Counted from the stretch's first letter, positions 1-9,110 are shown. The stretch: 64,000 bases of DNA from JACVRW01 sp963825345 (GCA_963825345.1 CAWGSQ010000012.1:434001-498000); one strand, 5' to 3'. Numbers and translations are program-made. The notes: generated by a model not told the origin, from the letters alone.

Positions 1-2384
1 GGGCGGCCCTGCTTCGAAATCCCCTTCACGGAGGTGCGCTGGACCATTCCGCTCTGCGAGATGAAGACGAGGTCGTGGTGGTCGCGCACCATCAGCGCGC
101 CGGCCACTCCGCCCTTCTTCTCGGTGAGTCCGATGGTCTTGACGCCCATCGAGCCGCGGCCCTTGACCGGATACTCCTCGATCGCAGTGCGCTTGCCGTA
201 GCCGTTCTCGGTCACGACGAGCAGCTCCATGTCCGGCCGCACCACGTCCATGGCGAGCACGCGGTTGTCGCCGCGCGAGACGTTCATGCCCTTCACACCG
301 GCGGTGTCGCGGCCCATCGGCCGCACCTGGTCCTCGTTGAAGCGCGCCGCCTGCCCGGAGCGCGACACCATGATGATGTCGTCGTCTCCGCTGGTCCGGC
401 GCACCTGCACGAGCTCGTCGTCGTCGCGGATGTTGATCGCGATGATGCCGTCCGCCTTGATCGGCGTGTTGTAGGCGAGGAACTCGGTCTTCTTGATCTG
501 GCCCTTGCGCGTGGCGAAGACGAGGTACTTGCCCTCCTTGAAGTCACGCGTGGCCTGGACGGCCTGGACGCGCTCGCCCTCGCGCATCGGCAGCAGGTTC
601 ACGAGTGCCCGGCCCTTCGCCGTGCGCGAGGCCTCCGGCAGCTCGTAGACCTTCTGGCGATAGACCTTGCCGCGGTTGGTGAAGAACAGCAGGTAGTCGT
701 GCGTCGAGCTGACAAAGAGATGCTCGATGTAGTCCTCGTCCTTCATGTCCATCCCGGTGACGCCGATGCCGCCGCGCTTCTGCTGCCGGTAGGTGGCGAG
801 CGGCAGCGTCTTGATGTAGCCGGAGCGCGTGATCGCAATGACCATCTGCTGGTCGGCGATCAGGTCCTCAATGTCGATCTCGTCCTCGGAGTGCGTGATC
901 TGCGTACGGCGCTCGTCGCCGTAGCGATCCTTGATCTCGAGCAGCTCCTCCCTGATCAGGGCCATCACCTTGGCCTCGTCGCCGAGGATGTCGCGCAGCC
1001 ACTTGATGCGCTCGACCACGTCGGCGTGCTCGGTCTTGATCTCGTTCGTCTGGAGTGCGGTGAGGCGCTGGAGGCGCAGGTCGAGGATCGCCTGGGCCTG
1101 GATGCGCGTAAGCTCGAAGCGCTCGATCAGGCCGTCGCGGGCCGTGTCCGGATCCTGCGAGCCGCGGATCAGCTCGATGACCTCGTCGATGTTCTCGATT
1201 GCGACGAGCAGGCCCTCGAGGATGTGGAGCCGCGCCTCCTTCTCGCGCAGCTCGTACTTCGTTCGCCGCACGATGATGTCGCGCTGGTGGTCGACGTAGT
1301 TCTTGACGATCGGCAGCAGCCCGAGCGTGCGCGGCACGCCGTCGACGAGCGCCACCATGTTGACGCCGAAGGTCGTCTGCAGCTGCGTGTGCTTGTAGAG
1401 CTTGTTGAGGACGATCTTCGGGTTCTCGGCGCGCTTGAGCTCGATCACCAGCCGGATGCCTGACTTGTCGGACTCGTCACGGAGGTCCGCGATCTCCTTG
1501 AGCCGGCCGTTCTGGACCTGCTCGACGATCTTCTGCATCAGGCCGCTGCCGTCACCGCGGCCGTCGCCCTTGTAGACCTGGAACGGCATCTCCGTGACGA
1601 TGATGCGCTCCTTGCCGCGCTCCATCGGCTCGATGTGTGCCCTGCCGCGAATCACTACGCGGCCGCGGCCGGTCTCGTACGCGTCGCGGATCCCGCCGTG
1701 CCCGACGATGATGCCGCCGGTCGGGAAGTCGGGCCCCTTGATGTGCTTCATCAGCCCCGACACGTCGATCGAGGTGTTGTCGATGAACGCCACCACCGCG
1801 TCGATCGTCTCGCGCAGGTTGTGCGGCGGGATGTTGGTTGCCATCCCGACCGCGATCCCGGACGAGCCGTTCACGAGCAGGTTCGGGAAGCGCGACGGTA
1901 GGACGAGTGGCTCCTGGCGCGACTCGTCGTAGTTCGGGCCGAACTCGACGGTGTCTGCGTCGATGTCGCGGAGCATCTCCGTGGCGAGCCGCGACAGGCG
2001 CGCCTCGGTGTACCGCATGGCGGCCGGCGAGTCGTTGTCGATCGATCCGAAGTTGCCCTGCGGGTCGATCAGCGGATAGCGCATCGCGAAGTCCTGGCCG
2101 AGCCGGACCAGCGCGTCGTAGATCGCCGAGTCGCCGTGCGGGTGGTAGTTACCCATCACGCCGCCGACGACGTTCGCGCACTTGCGGTGCGGACGCCCGG
2201 GCTGGAGCCCGGAGTCGTACATCGAGTAGAGGATGCGGCGGTGGACGGGCTTGAGCCCGTCGCGCACGTCCGGCAGCGCGCGGCCCACGATCACGCTCAT
2301 GGCGTAGTCGAGGTAGGAGGAGCGCATCTCCTCCTCGAGCCCGCGCGGCTCGATGTTCCCGCCTGTCAACTGATCAATGCTCAT
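1..2384 (-). CDS. gyrA: DNA gyrase subunit A, 3' end cut by window edge
   Basis: Catalytic breakage-reunion subunit of gyrase, which introduces negative supercoils with GyrB. About 794 residues are visible and the C-terminal end lies outside the window. The protein starts MSIDQLTGGNIEPRGLEEEM. The catalytic tyrosine is Tyr125 in RYTEARL. The quinolone-pocket motif GDSAIYDALVR keeps the usual Ser and Asp. A GyrA-box variant, QKRGGIG, at about residues 535-541 (plus-strand 762-782) marks the start of the DNA-wrapping domain and supports true gyrase rather than ParC. The ATG lies 2 bases after the gyrB stop, so the two genes are almost certainly co-transcribed. Confidence 0.97.
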   Translation of the reverse strand, partial: MSIDQLTGGNIEPRGLEEEMRSSYLDYAMSVIVGRALPDVRDGLKPVHRRILYSMYDSGLQPGRPHRKCANVVGGVMGNYHPHGDSAIYDALVRLGQDFAMRYPLIDPQGNFGSIDNDSPAAMRYTEARLSRLATEMLRDIDADTVEFGPNYDESRQEPLVLPSRFPNLLVNGSSGIAVGMATNIPPHNLRETIDAVVAFIDNTSIDVSGLMKHIKGPDFPTGGIIVGHGGIRDAYETGRGRVVIRGRAHIEPMERGKERIIVTEMPFQVYKGDGRGDGSGLMQKIVEQVQNGRLKEIADLRDESDKSGIRLVIELKRAENPKIVLNKLYKHTQLQTTFGVNMVALVDGVPRTLGLLPIVKNYVDHQRDIIVRRTKYELREKEARLHILEGLLVAIENIDEVIELIRGSQDPDTARDGLIERFELTRIQAQAILDLRLQRLTALQTNEIKTEHADVVERIKWLRDILGDEAKVMALIREELLEIKDRYGDERRTQITHSEDEIDIEDLIADQQMVIAITRSGYIKTLPLATYRQQKRGGIGVTGMDMKDEDYIEHLFVSSTHDYLLFFTNRGKVYRQKVYELPEASRTAKGRALVNLLPMREGERVQAVQATRDFKEGKYLVFATRKGQIKKTEFLAYNTPIKADGIIAINIRDDDELVQVRRTSGDDDIIMVSRSGQAARFNEDQVRPMGRDTAGVKGMNVSRGDNRVLAMDVVRPDMELLVVTENGYGKRTAIEEYPVKGRGSMGVKTIGLTEKKGGVAGALMVRDHHDLVFISQSGMVQRTSVKGISKQGR

Positions 2385-2386
2385 GT

Positions 2387-4822
2387 CTACACGTCCAGGT
2401 TCGTGACTTCGCGTGCGTGGTTCTCGATGAACTCACGCCTTGGCTCGACGGCGTCTCCCATCAGCATCGAGAAGATCTGGTCCGCTGCGCTGGCGTCGTC
2501 GATCGTTACCTGCTGAAGCGTCCGGGCCTCCGGATCCATCGTGGTGTCGAAGAGCTGGTCGGCGTTCATCTCGCCGAGGCCCTTGAAGCGCTGGAGCGGC
2601 ACGCCGTCGCGGCAGATCTCGAGCACCTTCGTGCGCAACTCCTCGAACGACAGCGCGTCGTTGTCCTTCTTGCCGAGCACGACGTGGAAGGGCGGCGCGC
2701 CGGCGAGCTCCTGGAGCTCCTTGTGGATCTTCACGAAGCCGCGGTACTCGTTGGTCTCGAACAGGGCGCGCGCCAGCCGGTAGGTCTTGGCCGTGCCGGT
2801 CTTGCGCTCGATGAACATCGCGATGACCTCGGTGTCGGTCTCCTCGATGAGCGACGTCTCGTAGGCCTCGCCGTCGGGGTCGGCGGCCTTCAGCAGCGCG
2901 ATCACGGCCTCCGGGTCGCTCGCGCCCTCGTCGAGCAGCGACGACTCCTCGAGGAACGTGATCGGGTCGTGCCCCCACTCGGCCCGCAGGGCGGCGGCCC
3001 AGCCCTCGTACTGCTTGAGGAGGCGGCCATACTTCTGCCAGCGGGCGTGCGTGAGGCTGAACGCGTTGCCGTCTCGGTCCGTGACCTCCAGCTTCTCGAG
3101 CTTGTCCCGCAGCAGGACCTCCTCGAGCTCGGACTCCTTCTCGATGTAGACGTCCTGCTTGCCGGACTTGATCTTGTAGAGCGGCGGCTTCGCGATGTAC
3201 ACGTAGCCGGCGTCGATCAGCTCCGCCATCTCGCGGTAGAGGAAGGTGAGGACGAGCGTGCGGATGTGCGCGCCGTCCACGTCGGCATCCGTCATCACGA
3301 TCACCTTGTGGTAGCGGGCGTTCGCGATGTCGAACTCCTCGCGGATCCCGGTGCCAATCGCGGTGATCAGCGCCTGGATCTCCTTGTTCGAGAGCACCTT
3401 GTCGATGCGGTTCTTCTCGACGTTGATGATCTTCCCGCGCAGCGGCAGGATCGCCTGCGTGTTGCGGTCGCGGCCCTGCTTCGCGGAGCCGCCGGCGGAG
3501 TCACCCTCGACGATGAAGATCTCGGCCAGCGCGGGATCGCGCACCGAGCAGTCGGCCAGCTTGCCGGGCAACGTGGAGTTCTCGAGCGCCGACTTGCGCC
3601 GCGTGAGGTCCCGCGCCTTGCGGGCGGCGTCACGCGCGCGAGCGGCGTCGACCGCCTTGCGGATCGCCTGGCGCGCCTCGGTGGGGTTCTCCTCGAGGAA
3701 CTCGGCGAGCCCCTTGTTCACGGCGGCCTGCACGAAGCCCTCGACCGGCGGGTTGCCGAGCTTGGTCTTGGTCTGGCCCTCGAACTGCGGGTCCTGGATC
3801 TTCACCGAGATGATCGCGGTGAGGCCCTCGCGCACGTCCTCGCCCTGGAGATTCGGGTCCTTCTCCTTCAGCTCGCCGACCTGGCGCGCGTACGCGTTGA
3901 CCGTGCGTGTGAGCGCGGAGCGGAAGCCGGACAGGTGTGTGCCGCCCTCGTGGGTGTTGATGTTGTTCGCGAACGAGAGCAGCGTCTCCTGGTAGGAGTT
4001 GTTCCACTGCATCGCGACCTCGACCTCGCCGATGTCGCTCGAGTCCTCCAGGTACACGACCTTCTGGTGGAGCGGCTCGCGCGTGCCCTGGCTGTGCAGG
4101 TAATGGACGAAGTCGCGGATGCCGCCCTCGTACTGGAAGGTCGTCTCGAAGCGCTCGGCGCCGCGCTCGTCGCGGAAGCCGATCTTGAGGCCCTTCGTGA
4201 GGAAGGCCATCTCGCGGAAGCGCTGCTCGAGCGTCACGCGGTCGTAGTCGATCGTCTCGAAGATCTCGAGGTCCGGCAGGAAGGTGATGCTGGTGCCGAG
4301 GCGGTCGGTCTTCTCGCCCTTCTCGAGCGCGCCCATCGGGGCTCCGCGCTCGTAGGACTGCGTGTGCTCGAATCCGTCGCGCCAGATCGTGAGGTGCAGC
4401 CACTCGGACAGCGCGTTCACCACAGAGACGCCGACGCCGTGGAGGCCGCCCGACACCTTGTAGCCGCCGCCGTCGCCGAACTTGCCGCCGGCGTGAAGCA
4501 CCGTCAGGACGACCTCGGCGGCGGGCTTCTTCTCCTTGGCCATGATGTCCACGGGGATGCCGCGGCCGTTGTCGGTGACCGTGACGCTGTTGTCGGGATG
4601 GATGGCGATCTCGACCTCGGTGGCCTCGCCGGCGAGCGCCTCGTCGACGGAGTTGTCCATCACCTCGTAGATCAGGTGGTGGAGGCCGCGCTGACCGGTG
4701 GAGCCGATGTACATGCCCGGGCGCTTGCGGACGGCCTCGAGGCCCTCCAGAACGGTGATGTCCTGGGCGTCATATGACCCGTTCTTCTTCGGGCCGTCCT
4801 TCTTCTCGGGCTGCTCCGCCAA
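2387..4822 (-). CDS. gyrB: DNA gyrase subunit B with E. coli-type TOPRIM insert
   Basis: ATPase subunit of gyrase. The GHKL ATP site shows DNSVDEALAG (about 56-65), DNGRGIPV (about 84-91) and GLHGVGVSVVNALS. The TOPRIM domain has EGDSAGGSAKQGRDR from Glu439, and the tail has QRFKGLGEMN from Gln744. About 170 extra residues lie between the TOPRIM core and QRFKGLGEMN, giving 811 aa, close to the E. coli form and longer than mycobacterial GyrB. I chose the TTG at 4822 because AGGAGATGGAAGGA lies just upstream and the protein begins AEQPEKKDG. The reading frame stays open to an ATG at 4921, but that extension is low-complexity Arg-rich sequence without family resemblance. Confidence 0.96.
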   Translation of the reverse strand: MAEQPEKKDGPKKNGSYDAQDITVLEGLEAVRKRPGMYIGSTGQRGLHHLIYEVMDNSVDEALAGEATEVEIAIHPDNSVTVTDNGRGIPVDIMAKEKKPAAEVVLTVLHAGGKFGDGGGYKVSGGLHGVGVSVVNALSEWLHLTIWRDGFEHTQSYERGAPMGALEKGEKTDRLGTSITFLPDLEIFETIDYDRVTLEQRFREMAFLTKGLKIGFRDERGAERFETTFQYEGGIRDFVHYLHSQGTREPLHQKVVYLEDSSDIGEVEVAMQWNNSYQETLLSFANNINTHEGGTHLSGFRSALTRTVNAYARQVGELKEKDPNLQGEDVREGLTAIISVKIQDPQFEGQTKTKLGNPPVEGFVQAAVNKGLAEFLEENPTEARQAIRKAVDAARARDAARKARDLTRRKSALENSTLPGKLADCSVRDPALAEIFIVEGDSAGGSAKQGRDRNTQAILPLRGKIINVEKNRIDKVLSNKEIQALITAIGTGIREEFDIANARYHKVIVMTDADVDGAHIRTLVLTFLYREMAELIDAGYVYIAKPPLYKIKSGKQDVYIEKESELEEVLLRDKLEKLEVTDRDGNAFSLTHARWQKYGRLLKQYEGWAAALRAEWGHDPITFLEESSLLDEGASDPEAVIALLKAADPDGEAYETSLIEETDTEVIAMFIERKTGTAKTYRLARALFETNEYRGFVKIHKELQELAGAPPFHVVLGKKDNDALSFEELRTKVLEICRDGVPLQRFKGLGEMNADQLFDTTMDPEARTLQQVTIDDASAADQIFSMLMGDAVEPRREFIENHAREVTNLDV

Positions 4823-4922
4823 GTTGTTCCTTCCATCTCCTGGGCGCGTGTGTGGCGCCCAACTCCGCAGGCGCTCCGGCGCCCGCCTCTGCGAGCACGG
4901 GTGGCGCCCGCTGATTACCACG

Positions 4923-4962
4923 AAAAGCCCCGACTCGGGCCCCTCTCAGGCCGGGTCGGGGC
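4923..4962 (-). terminator. Intrinsic terminator or attenuator upstream of gyrB
   Basis: Read leftward, GCCCCGAC (4962-4955) pairs with GTCGGGGC (4934-4927), with inner GGCC/GGCC complementarity, and is followed directly by TTTT (4926-4923). This is a good Rho-independent terminator shape. It would end recF-dciA transcription. Because a promoter-like element lies just upstream of it, it could instead act as an attenuator in the gyrB leader. Confidence 0.6.
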
Positions 4963-4982
4963 GGTACATAAGACCGCTCTAG

Positions 4983-4991
4983 ATACTAGCA
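4983..4991 (-). promoter_or_regulatory. Possible extended -10 for gyrB
   Basis: On the minus strand TGCTAGTAT matches an extended -10 (TGN plus TAGTAT). No clear -35 is seen at normal spacing. A transcript from here would run through the hairpin at 4923-4962 before reaching gyrB about 150 bases on. Confidence 0.35.
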
Positions 4992-5105
4992 GGCTACCCC
5001 CACTCCCGGACGGTTGCGTGGGTTACAAAATCCCCGCAAATCGCAACAAATAAGTGCCGTCGCGCTACTGGTTCGGGCCCGAACCGACCACGAAGCGCAA
5101 CTTCT

Positions 5106-5390
5106 TCACCGAACCCGTCGCCGAGGGCCCGATTCACCGGCCAGCGCATCCCCGAAACGGGTAAGCAAATCGGGGCCGAGAAGCTCGAGCTCCTGTGCCC
5201 AGACCGCCGACTCGCAGGCCACCGTGACCACCCCGTCGCGCTCCGATATGGGTGTCGCCGCGTCCGCCAGGCCGGGACCCGCGACCTCGGCCCAGACGGC
5301 CTGCACCCGCGCGAGCAGAGTGGTCGGCTGAGCGCCGCGCACCACGCCCTCCAGGGCCACCGACAGCGCCCGCGGGGCGAGCCGCCTCAC
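5106..5390 (-). CDS. dciA: DciA-like (DUF721) protein
   Basis: A 94-aa protein of the DUF721/DciA type, the family thought to help load the replicative helicase DnaB in bacteria without DnaC/DnaI. The sequence has the family's pattern: an N-terminal helix with LLARVQAVWAEVAGPGLA, then ERDGVVTVACESAVWAQEL and a downstream helix. The start overlaps the recF stop by 4 bases, so it is translationally coupled to recF. A DUF721 gene after recF in the dnaA-dnaN-recF-gyrB cluster is the usual actinobacterial position, which supports the call. It is at the short end for the family. Confidence 0.85.
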   Translation of the reverse strand: MRRLAPRALSVALEGVVRGAQPTTLLARVQAVWAEVAGPGLADAATPISERDGVVTVACESAVWAQELELLGPDLLTRFGDALAGESGPRRRVR

Positions 5391-6499
5391 GCGGCCAGCT
5401 CCCGCGTTTCAGGCCTCACGGCGCCGCCCTCCACGCGTATCAGCCCGCCCGTGGCCAGGGTCGTCCCGGGGACGTGCTCGGGCTCGGTGGTCGTGACCAC
5501 CGCCTGCCCTCCTGATCGGAGCAGGCCGGCCAGCAGCTCGCGGCGCTCGGCGTCGAGCTCTGACATCACATCGTCGAGCAACATCAGCGGCAGGCGCGCG
5601 CGGCGCTCGGCCAGGAGGGCCCGTTCTGCGAACAGCAGCGCGAGCAGAGCGGCCCGCTGCTGACCCTGCGACCCATAGGCGCGCAGCGAGGCGGAGCCGA
5701 GCAGGAGCTGAAGCTCGTCGCGGTGCGGGCCGTGCGCGGTGAAGCCGCGCGCGAGGTCGGCCTGGCGGCGCTCGGCAAGCTCGGCGGCAAGGCCGTCCGC
5801 GTCGCCGGCTGCCGAGCGCGGCCGGTAGCGCAGCTCCGCCTCACCGGGCAGGCCCAGGCTCGCCGCGAGGTCGCTGAAGAGCGGCCGCAGGCCGTCGATC
5901 GCCTCGGCGCGGTCCTGCATGAGCCGAATCCCGTGGCGAGCCAGCTCGGCGTCCCAGGCATCCAGTGCGGCAGGGCTCGCCGCGCCGGCCCGGATGCGGG
6001 CGACGAGCGCGTTGCGCTGCGCGAGCGCGCGCGAGTAGGAGCTGCGCGTCTCCGCGCGGCTCGGCCAGAGTGCGGCGATGACCTGGTCGAGGTGGGCGCG
6101 GCGGGCGGCGGGCGCGCCCTTGACGAGCTCGAGCCGCTCCGGCAGGAACACGCTCGCGAGCGGTCGCGCGGCCACGGCCGACAGGCTGTCAACAGGGCTG
6201 TCGTCCACGCGCATGTGCTTCGCCTCGCCGGGCTGGAAGCCGACTTCGATGCGGTGCTCCCCGTCCTCTCCGACCAGATCGAGGACCACACGCGCCACGC
6301 CCTCGCCGCCGCGGCGCACGAGTTCCCGCTCGTTCGAGGTGCGCGGCGAACGGGCGGTGCAGCCAAAGTAGAGCGCCTCGAGCAGGTTGGTCTTGCCGGC
6401 TCCGTTCGGGCCGGCCACCACGGTGAGGCCCTCGCTCAACTCGACCTCCGCCGACTCGTAGTTGCGGAAGTCGCGCAGCCCGATGCGGGTGACGAGCAT
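5387..6499 (-). CDS. recF: DNA replication and repair protein RecF
   Basis: SMC-like ATPase that helps load RecA at gapped DNA with RecO and RecR. The 370-aa length is normal. Walker A is GPNGAGKTN at about residues 30-38, the ABC signature is GSQGQQR, and Walker B is LPLMLLDDVMSELD near residue 320. It begins 6 bases downstream of the dnaN stop and overlaps dciA by 4 bases, so it belongs to the dnaN-recF-dciA unit. Nothing unusual is seen. Confidence 0.96.
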   Translation of the reverse strand: MLVTRIGLRDFRNYESAEVELSEGLTVVAGPNGAGKTNLLEALYFGCTARSPRTSNERELVRRGGEGVARVVLDLVGEDGEHRIEVGFQPGEAKHMRVDDSPVDSLSAVAARPLASVFLPERLELVKGAPAARRAHLDQVIAALWPSRAETRSSYSRALAQRNALVARIRAGAASPAALDAWDAELARHGIRLMQDRAEAIDGLRPLFSDLAASLGLPGEAELRYRPRSAAGDADGLAAELAERRQADLARGFTAHGPHRDELQLLLGSASLRAYGSQGQQRAALLALLFAERALLAERRARLPLMLLDDVMSELDAERRELLAGLLRSGGQAVVTTTEPEHVPGTTLATGGLIRVEGGAVRPETRELAA

Positions 6500-6505
6500 G
6501 CCGTC

Positions 6506-7618
6506 CTACACGTTGAGGCGTATCGGCATCACGAGGTAACGGAAGCCGGCGTCCTCGTCCCCGGACTGGATCAAACCCGGTCGCAACGGGCTGATCAGCT
6601 TGAGGAGCAGCTCCTCCGACTCCGCACTCTCGAGGCCCTCGCGGAAGAACTCGGGGTTGAAGCCGATCTCGAGTGCCTCGCCCGCAAAGGGCACCGGCAG
6701 CGACTCGCTGGCCTCTCCCACGTCCGGGGTCTGAGCTGACACGTCGAGCGTTCCCTCCGAGAAGCGCAACCGCAGCGGCGCATTCTTCTGCGCGAGCAGG
6801 CCGACGCGACGCACGACCTCCAGCAGCTCGTCGCGGCTGATCCGCAGCTCGTGCTCGTACGCCTCGGGGAGCAGCTGCTGGTAGTTCGGGAAGCGGCCCT
6901 CGACGAGCCGCGAGGACAGCACGATGTCGTCGACGGTGAACACGACCTGATTCTCGAGCGCGGCCACGGCGATCGTCTCGGCCCCGCCGGCCGACGCGAT
7001 CCGGCCCAGCTCCTGGAGCGTCCGAGCGGGCACGTTCGCCTCGAGCGCCCCGCTCAGCTCCGATTCGAGCTTGGTCTCCTTGACGCCGAGCCTGTACGAG
7101 TCCGTGGCAACCATGCGCAGGTCGTTGCCGCTGGCGGTCACGAGGACGCCGGTGAGGTGGGGGCGCGTCTCGTCCCGCGAGGCGGCGCGGGCCACACGGG
7201 CGATCGTGTCGACGAAGGCCGCGGCGGGCACCGTGATGCTGCCGTCGGCCGGCGGCTCGGGCAGCTTCGGGAAGTCCTCGGTCGGCAGCGTGCGCAGGTG
7301 GAACTTCGCCGGACCGGACATCACCTCCACGTCCTGCTCCGCGCTGCGGTATTCCAGCGTCAGGTCGTCCTTCGGCAACGAGCGAACGACATCGAGCAGA
7401 AGTCGGCCGGGGACGACCGCCTGGCCCGGGGACGACTCCGTGGTCTCGAGGGCCACGCGAACGCCAAGCTCCATATCGGTGGCCTGGAGCTCGGCCTTGC
7501 CGTCATCCACGCGGAGGAGGACGCCGGCGAGAGAGGGAACGGGACCACGCGTGGACGCGCCGCGCACGGCGACGCCCAGTCGAGCGAGGAACGTTTCACG
7601 GGAAACGGTGAGCTTCAA
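6506..7618 (-). CDS. dnaN: DNA polymerase III beta clamp
   Basis: Sliding clamp that tethers the replicative polymerase. The 370-aa length fits three clamp domains, and the C-terminus YLVMPIRLNV matches the family end (MPMRL). The start is a TTG giving LKLTVSRETF. Codons 5-9 (VSRET) are encoded by a parS-like palindrome, so the start region doubles as a probable ParB-binding site. The 124-base gap to dnaA (7619-7742) holds a 13-base inverted repeat but no clear DnaA-box cluster. No strong ribosome binding site precedes the TTG. Confidence 0.96.
   Translation of the reverse strand: MKLTVSRETFLARLGVAVRGASTRGPVPSLAGVLLRVDDGKAELQATDMELGVRVALETTESSPGQAVVPGRLLLDVVRSLPKDDLTLEYRSAEQDVEVMSGPAKFHLRTLPTEDFPKLPEPPADGSITVPAAAFVDTIARVARAASRDETRPHLTGVLVTASGNDLRMVATDSYRLGVKETKLESELSGALEANVPARTLQELGRIASAGGAETIAVAALENQVVFTVDDIVLSSRLVEGRFPNYQQLLPEAYEHELRISRDELLEVVRRVGLLAQKNAPLRLRFSEGTLDVSAQTPDVGEASESLPVPFAGEALEIGFNPEFFREGLESAESEELLLKLISPLRPGLIQSGDEDAGFRYLVMPIRLNV
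7592..7607. other. parS-like centromere site 1
   Basis: The 14-base core GTTTCACGGGAAAC at 7593-7606 differs by one base from the parS core GTTTCACGTGAAAC. It lies inside the first codons of dnaN. ParB-type proteins bind such 16-mers and spread to form the segregation complex. parA and parB are encoded about 5-6 kb away. Confidence 0.75.
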
Positions 7619-7628
7619 AAGATGCTGC

Positions 7629-7641
7629 CTATCTCAGATAG
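7629..7641. repeat. Short inverted repeat upstream of dnaN
   Basis: CTATCT-C-AGATAG is a perfect 6-base inverted repeat with a one-base spacer, 10 bases upstream of the dnaN start. It overlaps the place where a dnaN core promoter would be expected, so it could be an operator. It may also be chance. Confidence 0.35.
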
Positions 7642-7742
7642 AGGTGATTGGTGGGTGTTGAGAAGTTGATTTCCGGAGCGATGCGGCTCGGGGAGCGCGA
7701 TCGCCCCTGTGCGGAAGCTGTTGATTCTTCCATTCACACCGG

Positions 7743-9110
7743 TCAGGACGAGGGCCGCCCCAGCCGGCGGCGCAGGTTGTCAACCGCTCCGCGCATCGAG
7801 TCGTCGGTACGGATGGCGGCGCTGATGCGGTTCACGGCGTGAAGGACGGTGGTGTGATTGCGCCCGCCGATGCCGCGCCCGATCTCCGGAAGGCTGTGCT
7901 CGGTGAGCTCCCGGGCGAGGTACATCGCGACCTGACGGGCGGCGGCGACGGGCGGACGTCGGTCGCGTGCCAGAAGGGCCGCTCGTTCGACCCCGAACTC
8001 CTGAGCTGCGGCGTCGAGGATCTCCCCGATGCCGCACGCATCCGTGGCCGCGTCCTCACCGAGCCTGCGCAGCACATGGCGCACGAGCGCCGGTGTGGCC
8101 GGCTCGTCCTTCAGCGATGCGTAGGCCACCACGCGAATCAGCGCCCCCTCGAGCGCACGCACGCTGGTGGTCACACGGTCGGCGATTTCGGCGATCACCT
8201 CCGGTGGCACGTCGAGCTCGTCGACGCGTGCACGCTTGGCGAGGATCGCTCGCCGGACCTCCACGTCCGGGGTGTCGACCTCGACCACGAGTCCTGAGCG
8301 GAAGCGCTCGGTGAGACGGTCCTCGAGCCCCGGGATGTCCTCGGGGGCGCAGTCGGAGGTCATCACGAGCTGGCGCCCGGCGTCGAGCAGCGCGTTGAAC
8401 GTGTGGAAGAACTCCTCGCGCGTACGCGTCCGCCCGGCGAGGAACTGGACGTCGTCGATGAGGACGACGTCCGCGCCGCGATAGCGCTGCTTGAAGTCCG
8501 CCGTGCTCTTCACCCGCACGGCTTCCACGAACTCGCTCGTGAACTCCTCGATGGTGGCGTAGTGGACCCTCAGACCCGAGCCGAACCTCTCCACGTAGTT
8601 GCCGATCGCGTGCAGCAGGTGCGTCTTGCCGATGCCCGGGGAGCCGTGAAGGAAGAGCGGGTTGTAGGAGTGGGCTGGGAGCTCGCCGACGGCAAGGGCC
8701 GCGGCGTGAGCGAAGCGGTTGCCCGAGCCGATCACGAACTGGTCGAACGTGTATTTCGGATTCAGCGGGTTGCGGTGGTGGCCGCCACCGTCTCCATTTG
8801 CCGGCGGACGCGACCGGCCTCCTCCGTCGCGTCCGCTTCCGCCCCCATCGGTCGGGGCCTCCCACTCGGCGCCGACGACCTCGACGGTCGCGTGCGCGTC
8901 GAATCGAGCCACCGCGGCGCGCCGCAGCAGCGGCAGATAGCGCTCTGCGACCGACATTCGGATGTGCTCGGGTGCCCTCACGTAGACCGTACGACCGTGC
9001 ACGCCGGCCAGCTCCAGGGGGTCGATCCAGATGTGGAACTTGAAGTCGGGAGTCTCCCTGCGGAGCTCGTCGCGGATGTCGTCCCAGATCTCGTCGGGCT
9101 GTGGCGGCAC
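7743..9110 (-). CDS. dnaA: Chromosomal replication initiator DnaA
   Basis: AAA+ initiator that binds DnaA boxes and opens the origin. Residues 1-85 form the N-terminal protein-interaction domain. Residues 87-112 are a Gly-rich linker. The AAA+ core carries Walker A GSPGIGKTH (155-163) and Walker B VVLIDDVQFL. The C-terminal helix-turn-helix has the DnaA-box recognition motif GGRNHTTVLHAVNRI. The 455-aa length is normal for a short linker. The GTG start at 9110 has AGGAGGG 12 bases upstream. dnaA is divergent from rpmH, the classic origin arrangement. Confidence 0.97.
   Translation of the reverse strand: MPPQPDEIWDDIRDELRRETPDFKFHIWIDPLELAGVHGRTVYVRAPEHIRMSVAERYLPLLRRAAVARFDAHATVEVVGAEWEAPTDGGGSGRDGGGRSRPPANGDGGGHHRNPLNPKYTFDQFVIGSGNRFAHAAALAVGELPAHSYNPLFLHGSPGIGKTHLLHAIGNYVERFGSGLRVHYATIEEFTSEFVEAVRVKSTADFKQRYRGADVVLIDDVQFLAGRTRTREEFFHTFNALLDAGRQLVMTSDCAPEDIPGLEDRLTERFRSGLVVEVDTPDVEVRRAILAKRARVDELDVPPEVIAEIADRVTTSVRALEGALIRVVAYASLKDEPATPALVRHVLRRLGEDAATDACGIGEILDAAAQEFGVERAALLARDRRPPVAAARQVAMYLARELTEHSLPEIGRGIGGRNHTTVLHAVNRISAAIRTDDSMRGAVDNLRRRLGRPSS

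Noticed and set aside
2417..4777. Very long plus-strand open frame (786 codons) opposite gyrB
   Set aside because: It is antisense to a clearly conserved gyrB, has no recognisable motif, and is rich in Leu/Arg/Ala/Val/Asp as expected for a shadow frame in GC-rich coding DNA.
4823..4921. N-terminal extension of gyrB to the ATG at 4921
   Set aside because: The added 33 residues are Arg/Pro-rich and unlike GyrB N-termini, while the TTG at 4822 has a ribosome binding site and gives a normal N-terminus.
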